Shown in pieces: positions 35,696 to 45,616 of a DNA stretch of 64,000 nucleotides (position 1 is the first letter of the stretch; each line of letters starts with the position of its first letter). The notes beneath the pieces are model-generated. The model made no database searches, was not told the DNA's origin, and was given only the letters and a program-made list of their open reading frames with translations. This stretch comes from Rossellomorea arthrocnemi (lineage in GTDB: Bacteria; Bacillota; Bacilli; Bacillales; Bacillaceae_B), in NCBI RefSeq assembly GCF_904424705.1, contig NZ_CAJGBF010000003.1, positions 248,001 through 312,000 of the forward strand, given 5' to 3'. Both the position numbers and the translations under genes were made by a program.

Positions 35696-35730
35696 TTATG
35701 GGAAAGTTATATTTCACAAAATCATATAGT

Positions 35731-35891
35731 TTCTTATCAAGAGAGGTAGAGGGACTGGCCCGAAGACACCTCAGCAACCAGCCGCGAGTTTTGGTATGGT
35801 GCTAATTCCAGCAAGTTGATGTCAACTTGGACGATAAGAGGGAGAACGAACGTACAAAACCTTCTTATTTTCATTAAGAAGGTTTTTTTGT
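35731..35891 (+). promoter_or_regulatory. SAM-I (S-box) riboswitch of the met operon
   Basis: The aptamer runs from TTCTTATCAAGAGAGGTAGA to GACGATAAGAGGG (35731-35842), closing P1 as TCTTATC/GATAAGA. The core AGAGGGACTGGCCCGAAGA, CTCAGCAACC and the TGGTGCTAATTCCAGCAA segments match SAM-I. The terminator AAAACCTTCTTA/TAAGAAGGTTTT with T run is at 35857-35890. High S-adenosylmethionine should end transcription before metI. Confidence 0.95.
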
Positions 35892-35931
35892 TTTTCCCCT
35901 TTTCATATTCAAGATAGAAAAGGAGAGAAGA

Positions 35932-37056
35932 ATGTTGAAAAAACATATTGATACAATGCTTGTCCAGGCGGGAAATCGGAAGGACCCTGCATCTGGCGCC
36001 GTCAGCCTGCCCATTCATTTATCGACTGCCTATGAACATAAGGGGATTGGGCAATCGACAGGCTATGATTATACAAGAACAGGAAATCCAACCCGCACCA
36101 CCTTGGAAGACATCGTCACTCAATTGGAGGAAGGCCACAGTGGCTTTGCCTTCAGTTCGGGGATGGCAGCGATTCAGGCAATCCTTAGCTTGTTTTCAAG
36201 CGGGGATGAATTGATTGTTTCGAAAGATCTATACGGTGGGAGCTACCGTTTGTTTGTGCAGTATGAAGCACAATATGGGATCAAATTTCATTTCGTCGAT
36301 ACAAGTGATGCCGGATCCATAGAAGAACAAATTTCTAACAAAACAAAAGCCATCTTTCTTGAAACGCCGACTAATCCATTAATGAATGAAGCAAGTATTC
36401 CTGAGGTTGCTGGACTCGCTAAGCAAAACGGATTGCTTTTAATTGTAGATAATACCTTTTACACACCTATCCTTCAGAAGCCACTTACTGAAGGAGCAGA
36501 CATTGTTATTCACAGCGCTACGAAATACTTAGGGGGACATAATGACGTACTGGCAGGTGTTGTGATCGTAAACACTGAGGAGTTAGGGGGAAAAATCTAC
36601 ACCGTTCAAAATTCAATCGGTGCAGTTCTCTCACCCTTCGATTGTTGGCTCTTATTAAGAGGGATGAAAACCCTTAGCCTCAGAATGGCTCAGCACGAAA
36701 AAAACGCAAAAAAAGTCACGGAGTATCTTGAATCGCATGAATGTGTTACAGACGTTTTATATCCGGGGAAAGGCGGCATGCTTTCTTTTCGTATCGCAAA
36801 GGAAGAATGGGTGGCTCCCTTTCTCCAACACCTAAGGGTTATTACGTTTGCTGAAAGTTTAGGAGGGGTTGAAAGCTTTATCACTTATCCCGCCACTCAA
36901 ACACATGCAGACATTCCTGATGAAGAGCGAAACAGGTTGGGTATCTGCAACAGACTTCTACGCTTCTCAGTAGGAATTGAATATATTGATGACCTGATTG
37001 AAGACCTGGAGAATGTTTTTCAACAATTGGAAAAAGAGGTGCTTACGTATGAGTAA
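35932..37056 (+). CDS. metI: Cystathionine gamma-synthase/O-acetylhomoserine thiolyase MetI
   Basis: A 374-residue PLP enzyme of the Cys/Met metabolism family, joining an acylated homoserine with cysteine or sulfide. Substrate loop GYDYTRTGNPTR (about 42-53), FSSGMAAI (about 76), PLP lysine in IHSATKYLGGHNDVLAG (about 197). First gene of the S-box operon, and its end overlaps metC by 8 bases. RBS AGGAGAG. Family members differ in donor specificity; by operon position this is the B. subtilis MetI counterpart. Confidence 0.92.
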   Translation: MLKKHIDTMLVQAGNRKDPASGAVSLPIHLSTAYEHKGIGQSTGYDYTRTGNPTRTTLEDIVTQLEEGHSGFAFSSGMAAIQAILSLFSSGDELIVSKDLYGGSYRLFVQYEAQYGIKFHFVDTSDAGSIEEQISNKTKAIFLETPTNPLMNEASIPEVAGLAKQNGLLLIVDNTFYTPILQKPLTEGADIVIHSATKYLGGHNDVLAGVVIVNTEELGGKIYTVQNSIGAVLSPFDCWLLLRGMKTLSLRMAQHEKNAKKVTEYLESHECVTDVLYPGKGGMLSFRIAKEEWVAPFLQHLRVITFAESLGGVESFITYPATQTHADIPDEERNRLGICNRLLRFSVGIEYIDDLIEDLENVFQQLEKEVLTYE

Positions 37057-38233
37057 AAAACCATTTTCACTTCAGACGTCACTCATTCATTCTCACGGAT
37101 TTGATAAAGAAACAGGAGCAGTATCTACACCACTTCATCATGCTACCACCTTTCATCAACAGGATTTTGATCAATATGGAACGTATGACTACAGCCGTTC
37201 TGGAAATCCGACGAGGGAAACCGTTGAAGAAACGATCGCAGAATTGGAAGGTGGAGTAAGGGGCTTTGCCTTTTCATCAGGGATGGCGGCAATCTCCACG
37301 AGCTTTTTATTATTGTCCAGTGGAGATCACGTACTCGTTTCAGAAGAAGTGTACGGTGGGACGTACAGGATGATTACAGAGGTCCTCACAAAATTTGGGA
37401 TTGAATATTCATTTGTGAACATGAAGGATCTCCATGAAGTGGCGTGTTCAATCAAGCACAATACGAAGGTGATTTATATGGAGACACCATCCAATCCGCT
37501 TCTGAATATCACCGATATTGAAGGAGTCGTAAAGCTCGCCAAGGCTAATGGATGTTTAACATTTCTTGATAATACATTTATGACTCCCCTGCTGCAAAGA
37601 CCGATTAGCCTTGGTGTAGATGTTGTCCTTCACAGTGCCACGAAGTTCCTCGCAGGGCATAGTGATGTCCTGGCGGGGCTTGCGGTAACGGGAGATGAAG
37701 AGATCGCCTCGAAGCTTGCATTCCTACAGAATTCGTTCGGAGCGGTACTCGGTGCCCAGGATTGCTGGCTTCTCTTGAGGGGACTCAAAACTCTGCATGT
37801 ACGATTGAAGGAATCCTCAGAATCCGCATATAAGATTGCTAGCTTCCTGGAAAACAGAAAGGAAGTAGAAGAAGTGTACTACCCAGGATTGAGCTATCAT
37901 CCCGGTCGTGAAATACAAGTTCGACAAGCAGAGGGTCCTGGAGCGGTTCTTTCCTTCCGATTAAAGGGGGAAGAGGAAGTGAAGCAACTCATACAAAATG
38001 TAAACATTCCCGTATTCGCCGTCAGTCTAGGAGCTGTTGAATCAATTCTCTCCTATCCATCAAAAATGTCACATGCTTCCATGCCAAAAGCAGAACGTGA
38101 AAAAAGAGGGATAACAGATGGTTTATTACGATTATCAGTAGGACTTGAAAACGTGGATGAATTAATTTTTGATCTTCAAAAAGGTTTAGATAGTATACAA
38201 AAGATCAAAAGAAATAACGTGATAATTTTATAA
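37049..38233 (+). CDS. metC: Cystathionine beta-lyase MetC
   Basis: A 394-residue PLP enzyme converting cystathionine to homocysteine. TYDYSRSGNPTRETVEE (about 43), FAFSSGMAAIS and the PLP lysine in LHSATKFLAGHSDVLAG (about 197) are clear. ATG 37049 is used because it gives the normal N-terminus (MSKKPFSLQTSLIHS) and overlaps metI; a longer in-frame ATG at 36998 lies within metI with no support. Same fold as MetI, paralogous. It is followed by a 675-base repeat-rich gap before yitJ. Confidence 0.92.
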   Translation: MSKKPFSLQTSLIHSHGFDKETGAVSTPLHHATTFHQQDFDQYGTYDYSRSGNPTRETVEETIAELEGGVRGFAFSSGMAAISTSFLLLSSGDHVLVSEEVYGGTYRMITEVLTKFGIEYSFVNMKDLHEVACSIKHNTKVIYMETPSNPLLNITDIEGVVKLAKANGCLTFLDNTFMTPLLQRPISLGVDVVLHSATKFLAGHSDVLAGLAVTGDEEIASKLAFLQNSFGAVLGAQDCWLLLRGLKTLHVRLKESSESAYKIASFLENRKEVEEVYYPGLSYHPGREIQVRQAEGPGAVLSFRLKGEEEVKQLIQNVNIPVFAVSLGAVESILSYPSKMSHASMPKAEREKRGITDGLLRLSVGLENVDELIFDLQKGLDSIQKIKRNNVIIL

Positions 38234-38281
38234 AGGTTGTTTGCGTAAACTTTGTTGCTTTTAAAGGAGAGTGGTGGTTGA

Positions 38282-38527
38282 TTTCCGCTCCAGGTGCTCG
38301 CTTTCCCCGGGGCGTGAGTAGAGCCTTCTCGGGCTTTTGCCCTGCGGGGTCTCAACTTGTCCAGCTCCGGTGGTTAGCCCCTCGAGGTCATAAGCTAAAT
38401 GGTTCAAGAAGGCAAAGAACGCATTCTTAGCCCATTCATCTTATGCTTGTAGGGACTGAACGAGCCGCCTCCGCTTTTCTGCCTTTCCAGCTATTCCCGT
38501 AGGAGTCGAGCACCTTCCGCTCCAATC
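38282..38527. repeat. Intergenic palindromic repeat, copy 1, interrupted
   Basis: Left part 38282-38366 (CGCTTTCCCCGG, GAGCCTTCTCGGGCTT, GCGGGGTCTC) and right part 38493-38527 (TTCCCGTAGGAGTCGAGCACC) form one Bacillaceae-type intergenic repeat with terminal inverted GGTGCTCG/CGAGCACC (38293-38300, 38507-38514). Copy 2 at 38701-38817, read on the other strand, is homologous but continuous, so the 126 bases between the parts here appear inserted. Confidence 0.65.
38367..38492. repeat. Second repeat type nested inside copy 1
   Basis: The insert begins CCGGTGGTTAGCCCCTCGAG and ends CGCCTCCGCTTTTCTGCCTT before TCCAGCT. It contains an internal hairpin (GGTCATAAGCTAAATGG and CATCTTATGCTTGTAGGG halves) and is flanked by 7-bp direct repeats TCCAGCT (38360-38366 and 38486-38492), which look like a target duplication. 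Similar GTCCAGCT...GCGCTTTTC sequences recur in Bacillus intergenic DNA, from memory. Confidence 0.55.
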
Positions 38528-38672
38528 TACTTTCAAAGCGTGATTCTCTGAAAATAGATAAATATAAATACATGCACGTTTTAACTTTAACAGCCTGCTT
38601 TTTTCGAAGTGTTGAGCCATTGATATTAGCTATAGCAGATATCCTTTTCTGTCGAAAGCTTTTAGTCACTTT

Positions 38673-38845
38673 TGAGCTCTGTCACGCAAATTTTGTTTAG
38701 ATGGTGAGGGGAACTGCGTAGACTCCTGCGGAAGAACGGGCGTGCCGAGACCCCGGAAGCGAAGCTGAGGAGGCTCGGCCGTACGTCCGCGGAAAGCGGA
38801 GCAGTTCCCCTCACCATACAGCAAACACCGTTTGACAGAGCCAAG
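38673..38845. repeat. Intergenic palindromic repeat, copy 2, intact
   Basis: Perfect 17-bp inverted repeats ATGGTGAGGGGAACTGC (38701-38717) and GCAGTTCCCCTCACCAT (38801-38817) enclose a GC-rich core (GACTCCTGCGGAAGAACGGG to CCGCGGAAAGCGG). The pairing extends outward imperfectly to GCTCTGTCA/TGACAGAGC. The core is the reverse complement relative of copy 1. Confidence 0.75.
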
Positions 38846-38909
38846 TCAGACAAATTGTTCAAAACAACAATCTTTACGAAAAGAGCCTATATAAAAAGGA
38901 GGGAATGTC

Positions 38910-40760
38910 ATGAAGCCGTTGCTGGAAGCACTGAAAGAGAGAATCTTAATTGCAGATGGTGCCATTGGAACGTTGTTGTATTCATATGGAGTGGACAGAT
39001 GCTTTGAGGAGCTGAATCTTTCTCACCCAAATGAAGTGTTGAAAGTTCATAAAGAGTATATTGCCGCTGGAGCAGATATCATTCAGACGAATACCTATGG
39101 AGCCAATTATCAAAAGCTTTCCAGATACGGATTGGAGGATTCGGTTAAAGAAATAAATACAGCTGCAGTACGTCTGGCAAGGAAGGCTGCCGGAGATGAT
39201 ACCTATATTCTGGGAACCCTCGGGGGAATCAGGGGCATTAAACAAAATGTGTCGCTGGAAGAAATCAAAAGAAGCTTTAGGGAACAATTATACTGTTTAT
39301 TATTAGAGGGTGTAGATGGCATTCTGCTAGAAACCTACTATGATTTCGAAGAATTAACCACTGTATTGAACATTGCTAAACGTGAAGCAGACATTCCTGT
39401 TATTGCTCAAGTTTCTCTACATGAAACGGGAGTTCTTCAAAATGGAATGGAGATAAAAGACGCTCTTCAACAATTAGAGTTATTGGGTGCCGATGTTGTC
39501 GGCATCAATTGCCGCATGGGCCCATTTCATATGGTGAACTCATTAGATGAGGTTCCATTACCTAAAAGGGCGTTTCTATCCGTCTATCCCAATGCCAGTC
39601 TGCCAAACTATGAAGAAGGTCGATTCTATTACTCTGCTGAGCCTGATTACTTTGGGGATATAAGCAACGAATTGCGACTGCAAGGTGCAAGAATCATTGG
39701 GGGATGCTGTGGAACCACACCTGATCATATTCGTTCTGTAGCAAGCAGGTTAAAAAGCCGGGAGCCTGTGAAAGAAAAAGTGGTGAAAGTAAAAAAAGTT
39801 GTTCAGTTATCGTCACCTTCTATCAAGGGAAGCTTGCTGCATGAGCAAGTAAGGGAAAAGAAAACGATCATTGTTGAACTCGATCCACCTAAGCATCTCG
39901 ACACGAAGCTGTTCTTCCAAGGGGCTGAGGCATTAAAAGAAGCTGGAATTGACGCACTCACGCTTGCAGACAATCCGCTAGCATCCCCTCGTATCAGTAA
40001 TGATGCCATTGGCAGCCTGGTAAGGTCCAAATTTGATCTCACGCCATTAGTTCACATTACTTGCCGGGATCGAAACCTGATTGGACTACAATCCCATTTA
40101 ATGGGGTTACACACGTTAGGAATACACAATATATTAGCCATTACGGGTGATCCGGCCAAGATTGGGGATTTTCCTGGTGCAGCATCTGTTTATGATTTAT
40201 CTTCCCTTGAGCTCATTGAATTGATTAAACAGAACAATGAGGGGATATCCTTCTCGGGTAAATCACTCCGAGAGCGCACTCAATTTTCAGTAGGTGCAGC
40301 CTTTAACCCCAATTTCCGTCATTTGGACGCTTCTGTAAAAAGGCTCGAAAAGAAAAAGAAAGCCGGTGCTGACTATTTCATTTCTCAACCGATCTTTGGA
40401 AAAGAACAACTGATTCAAGTACATGAAGCGACGAAGCATTTGGGTGTTCCGATCTTTATCGGAATCATGCCATTAATCAGTTCAAGAAATGCAGAGTTTC
40501 TACACCATGAAGTGCCTGGAATCAATGTTCCGGAAGAAACAAGACAAAGAATGAAAAAAGCGGGTAAGGATCCCGTAGTTGCTAGAGCAGTTGGAATGGA
40601 GATAGCAAAAGACTTACTTGAAACCGCAATAGACCTCTTTAATGGGATTTATCTTATTACGCCTTTTGTCAGGTACGATATGAGTATTGACCTGATTCAT
40701 TATATACAAAAGAAAACCAATACAGAAAGAGAGGTCCCCTATGACCATCACCTTGTTTGA
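38910..40760 (+). CDS. yitJ: Bifunctional homocysteine S-methyltransferase/methylenetetrahydrofolate reductase YitJ
   Basis: A 616-residue two-domain protein. Residues 1-290 form a homocysteine methyltransferase barrel ([11 protein letters not shown], zinc cysteines in GINCRMGP near 206 and [11 protein letters not shown] near 264). Residues 305-600 are a MetF-type flavin reductase ([42 protein letters not shown]). It makes 5-methyl-THF and may itself transfer methyl groups to homocysteine. It overlaps metH by 20 bases, so the reductase product feeds MetH directly. RBS AAAGGAGGGA. Confidence 0.92.
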   Translation: MKPLLEALKERILIADGAIGTLLYSYGVDRCFEELNLSHPNEVLKVHKEYIAAGADIIQTNTYGANYQKLSRYGLEDSVKEINTAAVRLARKAAGDDTYILGTLGGIRGIKQNVSLEEIKRSFREQLYCLLLEGVDGILLETYYDFEELTTVLNIAKREADIPVIAQVSLHETGVLQNGMEIKDALQQLELLGADVVGINCRMGPFHMVNSLDEVPLPKRAFLSVYPNASLPNYEEGRFYYSAEPDYFGDISNELRLQGARIIGGCCGTTPDHIRSVASRLKSREPVKEKVVKVKKVVQLSSPSIKGSLLHEQVREKKTIIVELDPPKHLDTKLFFQGAEALKEAGIDALTLADNPLASPRISNDAIGSLVRSKFDLTPLVHITCRDRNLIGLQSHLMGLHTLGIHNILAITGDPAKIGDFPGAASVYDLSSLELIELIKQNNEGISFSGKSLRERTQFSVGAAFNPNFRHLDASVKRLEKKKKAGADYFISQPIFGKEQLIQVHEATKHLGVPIFIGIMPLISSRNAEFLHHEVPGINVPEETRQRMKKAGKDPVVARAVGMEIAKDLLETAIDLFNGIYLITPFVRYDMSIDLIHYIQKKTNTEREVPYDHHLV

Positions 40761-43700
40761 AGAACAGCTTAGGAAAAAAATACTCGTACTCGATGGAGCA
40801 ATGGGAACGATGATTCAACAAGCGAATTTATCACCAGAGGATTTTGGAGGAGAAGAGCTCGAAGGATGTAATGAAAATCTGGTATTGACAGCGCCGGAGG
40901 TCATCTATCAGATCCATCTGGAATATTTGAAAGCAGGAGCTGATGTAATTGAAACGAATACATTTGGTGCAACCCCCATTGTGCTGGACGAATATGATTT
41001 AGGATCTAAAGCATACGAAATCAATAAAGTAGCAGCTGAAATCGCCCGAAAAGCAGTAGAAGGCGTCTCAACTCACGATTGGCCAAGGTTTGTAGCTGGA
41101 TCTCTCGGCCCGACTACGAAAACACTATCCGTAACGGGTGGAGTAAGCTTTGATGAGCTAGTAGACAACTACCGTGTTCAAGCAGAAGGTCTTCTCGATG
41201 GAGGAGTGGATGTACTGCTGCTTGAAACAAGCCAGGATGCGTTAAATGTAAAAGCAGCAAATCTCGGAATTCAAACTGCTTTTGAATCAAGAGGGAAAGA
41301 GGTTCCCATTTTGTTATCCGGAACCATTGAGCCTATGGGCACAACACTTGCCGGTCAGAACATCGAAGCCTTTTACTTATCCCTGGAACATTTAAATCCT
41401 TTGGTAGTAGGTCTGAATTGCGCAACAGGACCTGAATTTATGCGTGACCATATCCGTTCCTTATCCAGTTTAGCCACAACGTATGTCAGCTGTTACCCGA
41501 ATGCGGGACTTCCAGATGAAGAGGGAAATTACAATGAGACCGCCGATTCCCTCAGTGTAAAGATGAAGGGTTTTGCTGAGAAAGGCTGGCTGAATCTTGT
41601 TGGAGGGTGCTGTGGAACCACACCGGAACATATCCGTGCCATTTCAGAAGTAGTGAAGGGTCTACCTCCTCGAAAGCCTAGTGGGTCTCATCCTCATGCG
41701 GTATCAGGTATTGAAGCGTTCGTCTATGAGGATGAAGACAGGAGACCGATTCTGGTCGGAGAACGGACGAATGTCATCGGTTCCCGAAAATTCAAACGGT
41801 TGATTGCAGAGAATAAGATAGAAGAAGCATCTGAGATTGCGAGAGCGCAGGTGAAAAATGGAGCTCAGGTAATCGATATCTGCCTTGCAGATCCTGATCG
41901 TGAAGAAGTAGAAGATATGAATGTATTTATCCAAGAAGTGGTGAAAAAAGTGAAAGTTCCACTTGTCATTGATTCGACGGATGAGAAAGTGCTTGAGACT
42001 GCATTAAAATATTCTCAAGGGAAAGTGATCATTAACTCGATTAATCTTGAAGACGGAGAAGAGCGGTTTGAGAAGATTACGAAGCTAATAAAGGAATATG
42101 GGGCGGCAGTTGTAGTTGGAACGATTGATGAAGAGGGAATGGGTGTGTCAGTAGGTCGTAAGGTAGACATTGCTCTTCGTTCTCACAAACTATTAACAGA
42201 GAAATACGGGATAGCCTCAGAAGATATCATCTTTGATCCTCTCGTTTTCCCTGTTGGGACGGGAGATCAGCAATACATTGGATCAGCCAATGCCACCGTC
42301 GAAGGGATTAGACAGATTAAGGAAGTCCTACCTAAATGCCCTCATATCTTAGGGGTTAGTAACGTTTCATTTGGACTGCCTCCTGTCGGAAGGGAAGTCC
42401 TGAATGCGGTATATCTTTACCACTGTACCAAAGCGGGGCTGGATTATGCCATAGTCAATACGGAAAAACTAGAGCGTTTTGCCTCCATTCCTGAAGAAGA
42501 GGTTCAAATGGCGGAGAAACTCTTATTCGAGACGACAGATGAAACACTGGCAGAATTTACAGCGTTTTATAGAGGTAAAAAGAAGGAAGTAAAGGTACCC
42601 GTCAACACTATGACACTGGAAGAAAGACTTGCTCATTATGTGGTGGAAGGGACGAAGGAAGGTCTGATTGCCGATTTAAATATCGCTTTGGAAAAATATG
42701 AGGCACCCCTTGAAATCATCAATGGACCCCTTATGGCCGGAATGAGTGAAGTCGGAAGGTTGTTTAATGATAACCAGCTGATTGTAGCGGAAGTATTACA
42801 AAGTGCCGAAGTCATGAAAGCATCCGTTGCACATTTGGAACCGCATATGGAACAAACGGAGAGTTCGTCTTCGAAAGGAAAAGTGATCTTAGCTACGGTT
42901 AAGGGAGATGTTCATGATATCGGTAAGAATCTTGTTGATATTATCCTCAGTAACAATGGATATGAAGTGATTGATTTAGGCATTAAAGTGACACCTCAGG
43001 AACTGATCGGGGTCATACGGGAACAAAAGCCCGATATCGTAGGTTTGTCCGGTCTCCTTGTGAAGTCTGCCCAGCAAATGGTCATGACTGCCCAAGATTT
43101 AAAACAGTCTGATATATCAGTTCCTTTAGTAGTAGGAGGTGCGGCCCTCACACGAAAATTCACAACAAACAAAATCGGCAGGGAATACGATGGGCTTGTT
43201 CTTTATGCGAAGGATGCGATGGATGGACTTAGCATCATGAACGGGATTCAACATGAGGAAACGAGGCTGCTGCTGGAAGAAGAGAGTCGCGAAAAGTTAA
43301 GAAAAGTCGTTACGACTGAAGAGTCTCCAAATCGAAATACATCTTCTGTTGCGGTGAAAGTACGTTCTACCGTTTCAAAAGATGTAAAAGTACATGTTCC
43401 TTCTGACTTGTTTCCGCATACCATTAAAGAATTTTCACTTGATCAAATTCACCCCTACATTAATCAGCAAATGCTCCTTGGGCATCATTTAGGGATCAAA
43501 GGGAAAATTTCAAGATTACTGGAAGAAGGAGACGAAAGAACGGTGGGCCTTAAAGCAGTGACGGATGAATTGTTCCAAAAAGCAAAAAGGAAAGGGATGA
43601 TTCAGGCATCCGCTCGATATCAATTCTTTCCTGCTCAAGCAGAAGGTGATGATGTTGTTATATATCACCCGGACGATTCTTCAACAGAAATAGAACGATT

Positions 43701-44187
43701 TCATTTTCCAAGACAAGCAGGAAATCAGCATTTGTGTTTAGCAGATTACTTGCGGACAGTAGAAAGTGGGGAAATGGATTATGTCGGATTCTTTGCCGTT
43801 ACGGCTGGTGTGAAAATCAGGCAGTGGGCAAGAGAGATGAAAGAAGAAGGCAGATTTCTTGAAAGTCACGCCCTGCAGGCTTTAGCCTTAGAAACAGCAG
43901 AAGGACTGGCTGAAAGAGTACATGAGATGATGAGAAGCAGGTGGGGGTTCCCTGATCCCGTTGATCTTACAATGCAGGACCGGTTCAGGACGCATTACCA
44001 AGGACAGCGTTTTTCATTTGGTTATCCCGCCTGTCCCGAACTTGAAGATCAGAAGAAGCTATTTAAGCTTATTCAACCTGAAAGAATCGGTATCCAATTA
44101 ACAGACGGATGCATGATGGAACCGGAAGCATCGGTAACAGCAATGGTTTTCGCTCATCCAGATGCAAGATATTTTAATGTACTATAA
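40741..44187 (+). CDS. metH: Cobalamin-dependent methionine synthase MetH
   Basis: A full-length 1148-residue enzyme that methylates homocysteine using methyl-THF and cobalamin. Domains in order: homocysteine domain (1-310, zinc cysteines in GLNCATG and [11 protein letters not shown]), pterin domain (about 335-620, [12 protein letters not shown]), helical cap (about 640-710), B12 domain with [10 protein letters not shown] (His about 724), and the SAM-binding activation domain (about 890-1148, [19 protein letters not shown]). The adjacent YitJ supplies its methyl donor. The operon therefore needs B12; no MetE is seen. A terminator follows. Confidence 0.96.
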   Translation: MTITLFEEQLRKKILVLDGAMGTMIQQANLSPEDFGGEELEGCNENLVLTAPEVIYQIHLEYLKAGADVIETNTFGATPIVLDEYDLGSKAYEINKVAAEIARKAVEGVSTHDWPRFVAGSLGPTTKTLSVTGGVSFDELVDNYRVQAEGLLDGGVDVLLLETSQDALNVKAANLGIQTAFESRGKEVPILLSGTIEPMGTTLAGQNIEAFYLSLEHLNPLVVGLNCATGPEFMRDHIRSLSSLATTYVSCYPNAGLPDEEGNYNETADSLSVKMKGFAEKGWLNLVGGCCGTTPEHIRAISEVVKGLPPRKPSGSHPHAVSGIEAFVYEDEDRRPILVGERTNVIGSRKFKRLIAENKIEEASEIARAQVKNGAQVIDICLADPDREEVEDMNVFIQEVVKKVKVPLVIDSTDEKVLETALKYSQGKVIINSINLEDGEERFEKITKLIKEYGAAVVVGTIDEEGMGVSVGRKVDIALRSHKLLTEKYGIASEDIIFDPLVFPVGTGDQQYIGSANATVEGIRQIKEVLPKCPHILGVSNVSFGLPPVGREVLNAVYLYHCTKAGLDYAIVNTEKLERFASIPEEEVQMAEKLLFETTDETLAEFTAFYRGKKKEVKVPVNTMTLEERLAHYVVEGTKEGLIADLNIALEKYEAPLEIINGPLMAGMSEVGRLFNDNQLIVAEVLQSAEVMKASVAHLEPHMEQTESSSSKGKVILATVKGDVHDIGKNLVDIILSNNGYEVIDLGIKVTPQELIGVIREQKPDIVGLSGLLVKSAQQMVMTAQDLKQSDISVPLVVGGAALTRKFTTNKIGREYDGLVLYAKDAMDGLSIMNGIQHEETRLLLEEESREKLRKVVTTEESPNRNTSSVAVKVRSTVSKDVKVHVPSDLFPHTIKEFSLDQIHPYINQQMLLGHHLGIKGKISRLLEEGDERTVGLKAVTDELFQKAKRKGMIQASARYQFFPAQAEGDDVVIYHPDDSSTEIERFHFPRQAGNQHLCLADYLRTVESGEMDYVGFFAVTAGVKIRQWAREMKEEGRFLESHALQALALETAEGLAERVHEMMRSRWGFPDPVDLTMQDRFRTHYQGQRFSFGYPACPELEDQKKLFKLIQPERIGIQLTDGCMMEPEASVTAMVFAHPDARYFNVL

Positions 44188-44199
44188 AATCCTCTTCAA

Positions 44200-44236
44200 A
44201 AGGCAACTTACCAGATTGGGGTTGCCTTTTTTACTT
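44200..44236 (+). terminator. Terminator of the met operon
   Basis: AAAAGGCAACTTA pairs with GGTTGCCTTTTTT around CCAGATTG-like loop bases and ends in Ts. Confidence 0.85.
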
Positions 44237-44586
44237 TTAGCGAATAGTAATAATCTATTCTTAATAGACTGCTGGTTCGGGTGGCAGGGATCTACTGTAA
44301 TAAAAAACGGGGTTTTTGAAAGAACTTTCTGTTAAAGGTAAGGGGATGAAGGGGAGACAAAGAGTTAGAAAGAGTGATCTATTCATTACTGGAATATACT
44401 CTAAAATGACAATAGGACACGAATGTGATATATAATAGTAGTAGATGGTATAGGTTAATATTGAAAAATTTTTGAGAAGAGTTTTATTTGGACAATTTGA
44501 AAAGAGAAAGATTTTCCGATGTCTCATAACGTCAGAGAGGCAGCAATGGTTGATCATTTTGATGGATATCATAGGAGGAATCATTT
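44237..44586. other. Gene-free stretch upstream of the RsbR-like gene
   Basis: 350 bases with no convincing open frame. A TATAAT at 44431-44436 with a TGACA-like element 19 bases before could be a promoter for the following gene. No repeat or RNA structure recognised. Confidence 0.4.
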
Positions 44587-45432
44587 ATGCATAGAAGCAA
44601 AGAACTACATACATTTTTATTAAGCAAATGCCGTCAATTGACTGATGATTGGTATGACTCCTTGGATAAAAACAAGACAACCGGTGTTTATTCTTCAGAG
44701 AATCCAAAGGTTATTGAAAAATTAAAAATGCAAAATTTTAGTTTTCATGGAATTCTTTGCAATGTTTTTGCAGAGGACCGGGAAACGTTTAATCAAAAAA
44801 TTTATGAATGGGTTTCTTCCATTGCTAATGATCAAGACCATTTAGAGACCCCAACTCATTCTATTCTTAAGGAATTTATGAGGGTAAGAAATCAATATCT
44901 AGACTTATTGAAAGAATATGCCGGGGATCATGTACAAGAGGATATGTTTGATTCATTTAACTTATGGAGCACGGTGCTCATTGAAGCATTTGATCGTGTG
45001 ATGTTGCGTTTTGTCGAGTTACAGTCTGAAGTCATGGACCGGCAGCTGCAGAATCAGCAGGAAGTTATTAATGAATTAAGCTCCCCGGTCATATCATTGA
45101 ACTCACAAATAGCTCTATTACCTCTGGTTGGGAACATTGATCCATCCAGAGCCGAACTGATCTTAGAAAATGCCTTGGACCAATGTGTCAATATGGAAGT
45201 CTCCCATTTGTTCATCGATTTGTCGGGTGTTGTATTAATTGATACGATGGTTGCCCATCAAATCTTTCAGCTTATCGATGCACTTCAGCTTATCGGAGTG
45301 AAACCGATTCTTTCAGGACTTCGCCCGGAAATTGCCCAAACTGCGGTACAACTAGGTTTGAATTTTGAAAATCTGACCATCACTTCCACACTGTCACAAG
45401 CACTAACGATTAAAAACAATGAAATAGAATAA
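44587..45432 (+). CDS. RsbR-family stressosome protein
   Basis: A 281-residue protein: an N-terminal globin-like sensor half (1-155) with no evident haem histidine assigned, a linker helix (LQSEVMDRQLQNQQEVINEL), and a C-terminal STAS domain (about 163-280) with SSPVISLNSQIALLPLVG, LFIDLSGVVLIDTMVAHQIF and LSGLRPEIAQTAV. The threonine in IDTMV and the residues around PEIAQTAV correspond to the RsbT phosphorylation sites of RsbR proteins. Length matches RsbRD (YqhA). Such proteins build the stressosome that releases RsbT to activate sigma-B. Monocistronic, RBS AGGAGG. Confidence 0.88.
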   Translation: MHRSKELHTFLLSKCRQLTDDWYDSLDKNKTTGVYSSENPKVIEKLKMQNFSFHGILCNVFAEDRETFNQKIYEWVSSIANDQDHLETPTHSILKEFMRVRNQYLDLLKEYAGDHVQEDMFDSFNLWSTVLIEAFDRVMLRFVELQSEVMDRQLQNQQEVINELSSPVISLNSQIALLPLVGNIDPSRAELILENALDQCVNMEVSHLFIDLSGVVLIDTMVAHQIFQLIDALQLIGVKPILSGLRPEIAQTAVQLGLNFENLTITSTLSQALTIKNNEIE

Positions 45433-45442
45433 TAACCAGATT

Positions 45443-45473
45443 GAAAGCATCCTTACATTTGGATGCTTTTTTA
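45443..45473 (+). terminator. Terminator after the RsbR-like gene
   Basis: AAAGCATCC pairs with GGATGCTTT around TTACATTT-like loop bases and is followed by Ts. Confidence 0.85.
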
Positions 45474-45540
45474 GTTGTAACCTGATCGCTCCTTCAAGAC
45501 CAGAAAGAAACGGAATTCCCGAAATAACCTTCGAAATAAA

Positions 45541-45574
45541 ATATCTTGAATTAAAGATATTAATCGTGTATGAT
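45541..45574 (+). promoter_or_regulatory. Promoter and MhqR-like operator of the mhqO-mhqD operon
   Basis: The -35 TTGAAT (45546-45551) and -10 TATGAT (45569-45574) are 17 bases apart. The imperfect palindrome ATATCTTGAATTAAAGATAT (45541-45560) covers the -35 and fits the MhqR box form ATCT-n8-AGAT known in B. subtilis. Repressor binding there would block RNA polymerase until a quinone relieves it. The regulator itself is not in the window; assignment is by motif and gene content. Confidence 0.65.
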
Positions 45575-45616
45575 ACAACTATAAGGTAATACTATCTCTA
45601 AAGGAGTGAAAATAAG

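Noticed and set aside
38436-38862. Two minus-strand frames of 66-77 codons between metC and yitJ
   Set aside because: Both fall in the GC-rich intergenic repeats, whose low stop density creates spurious frames.
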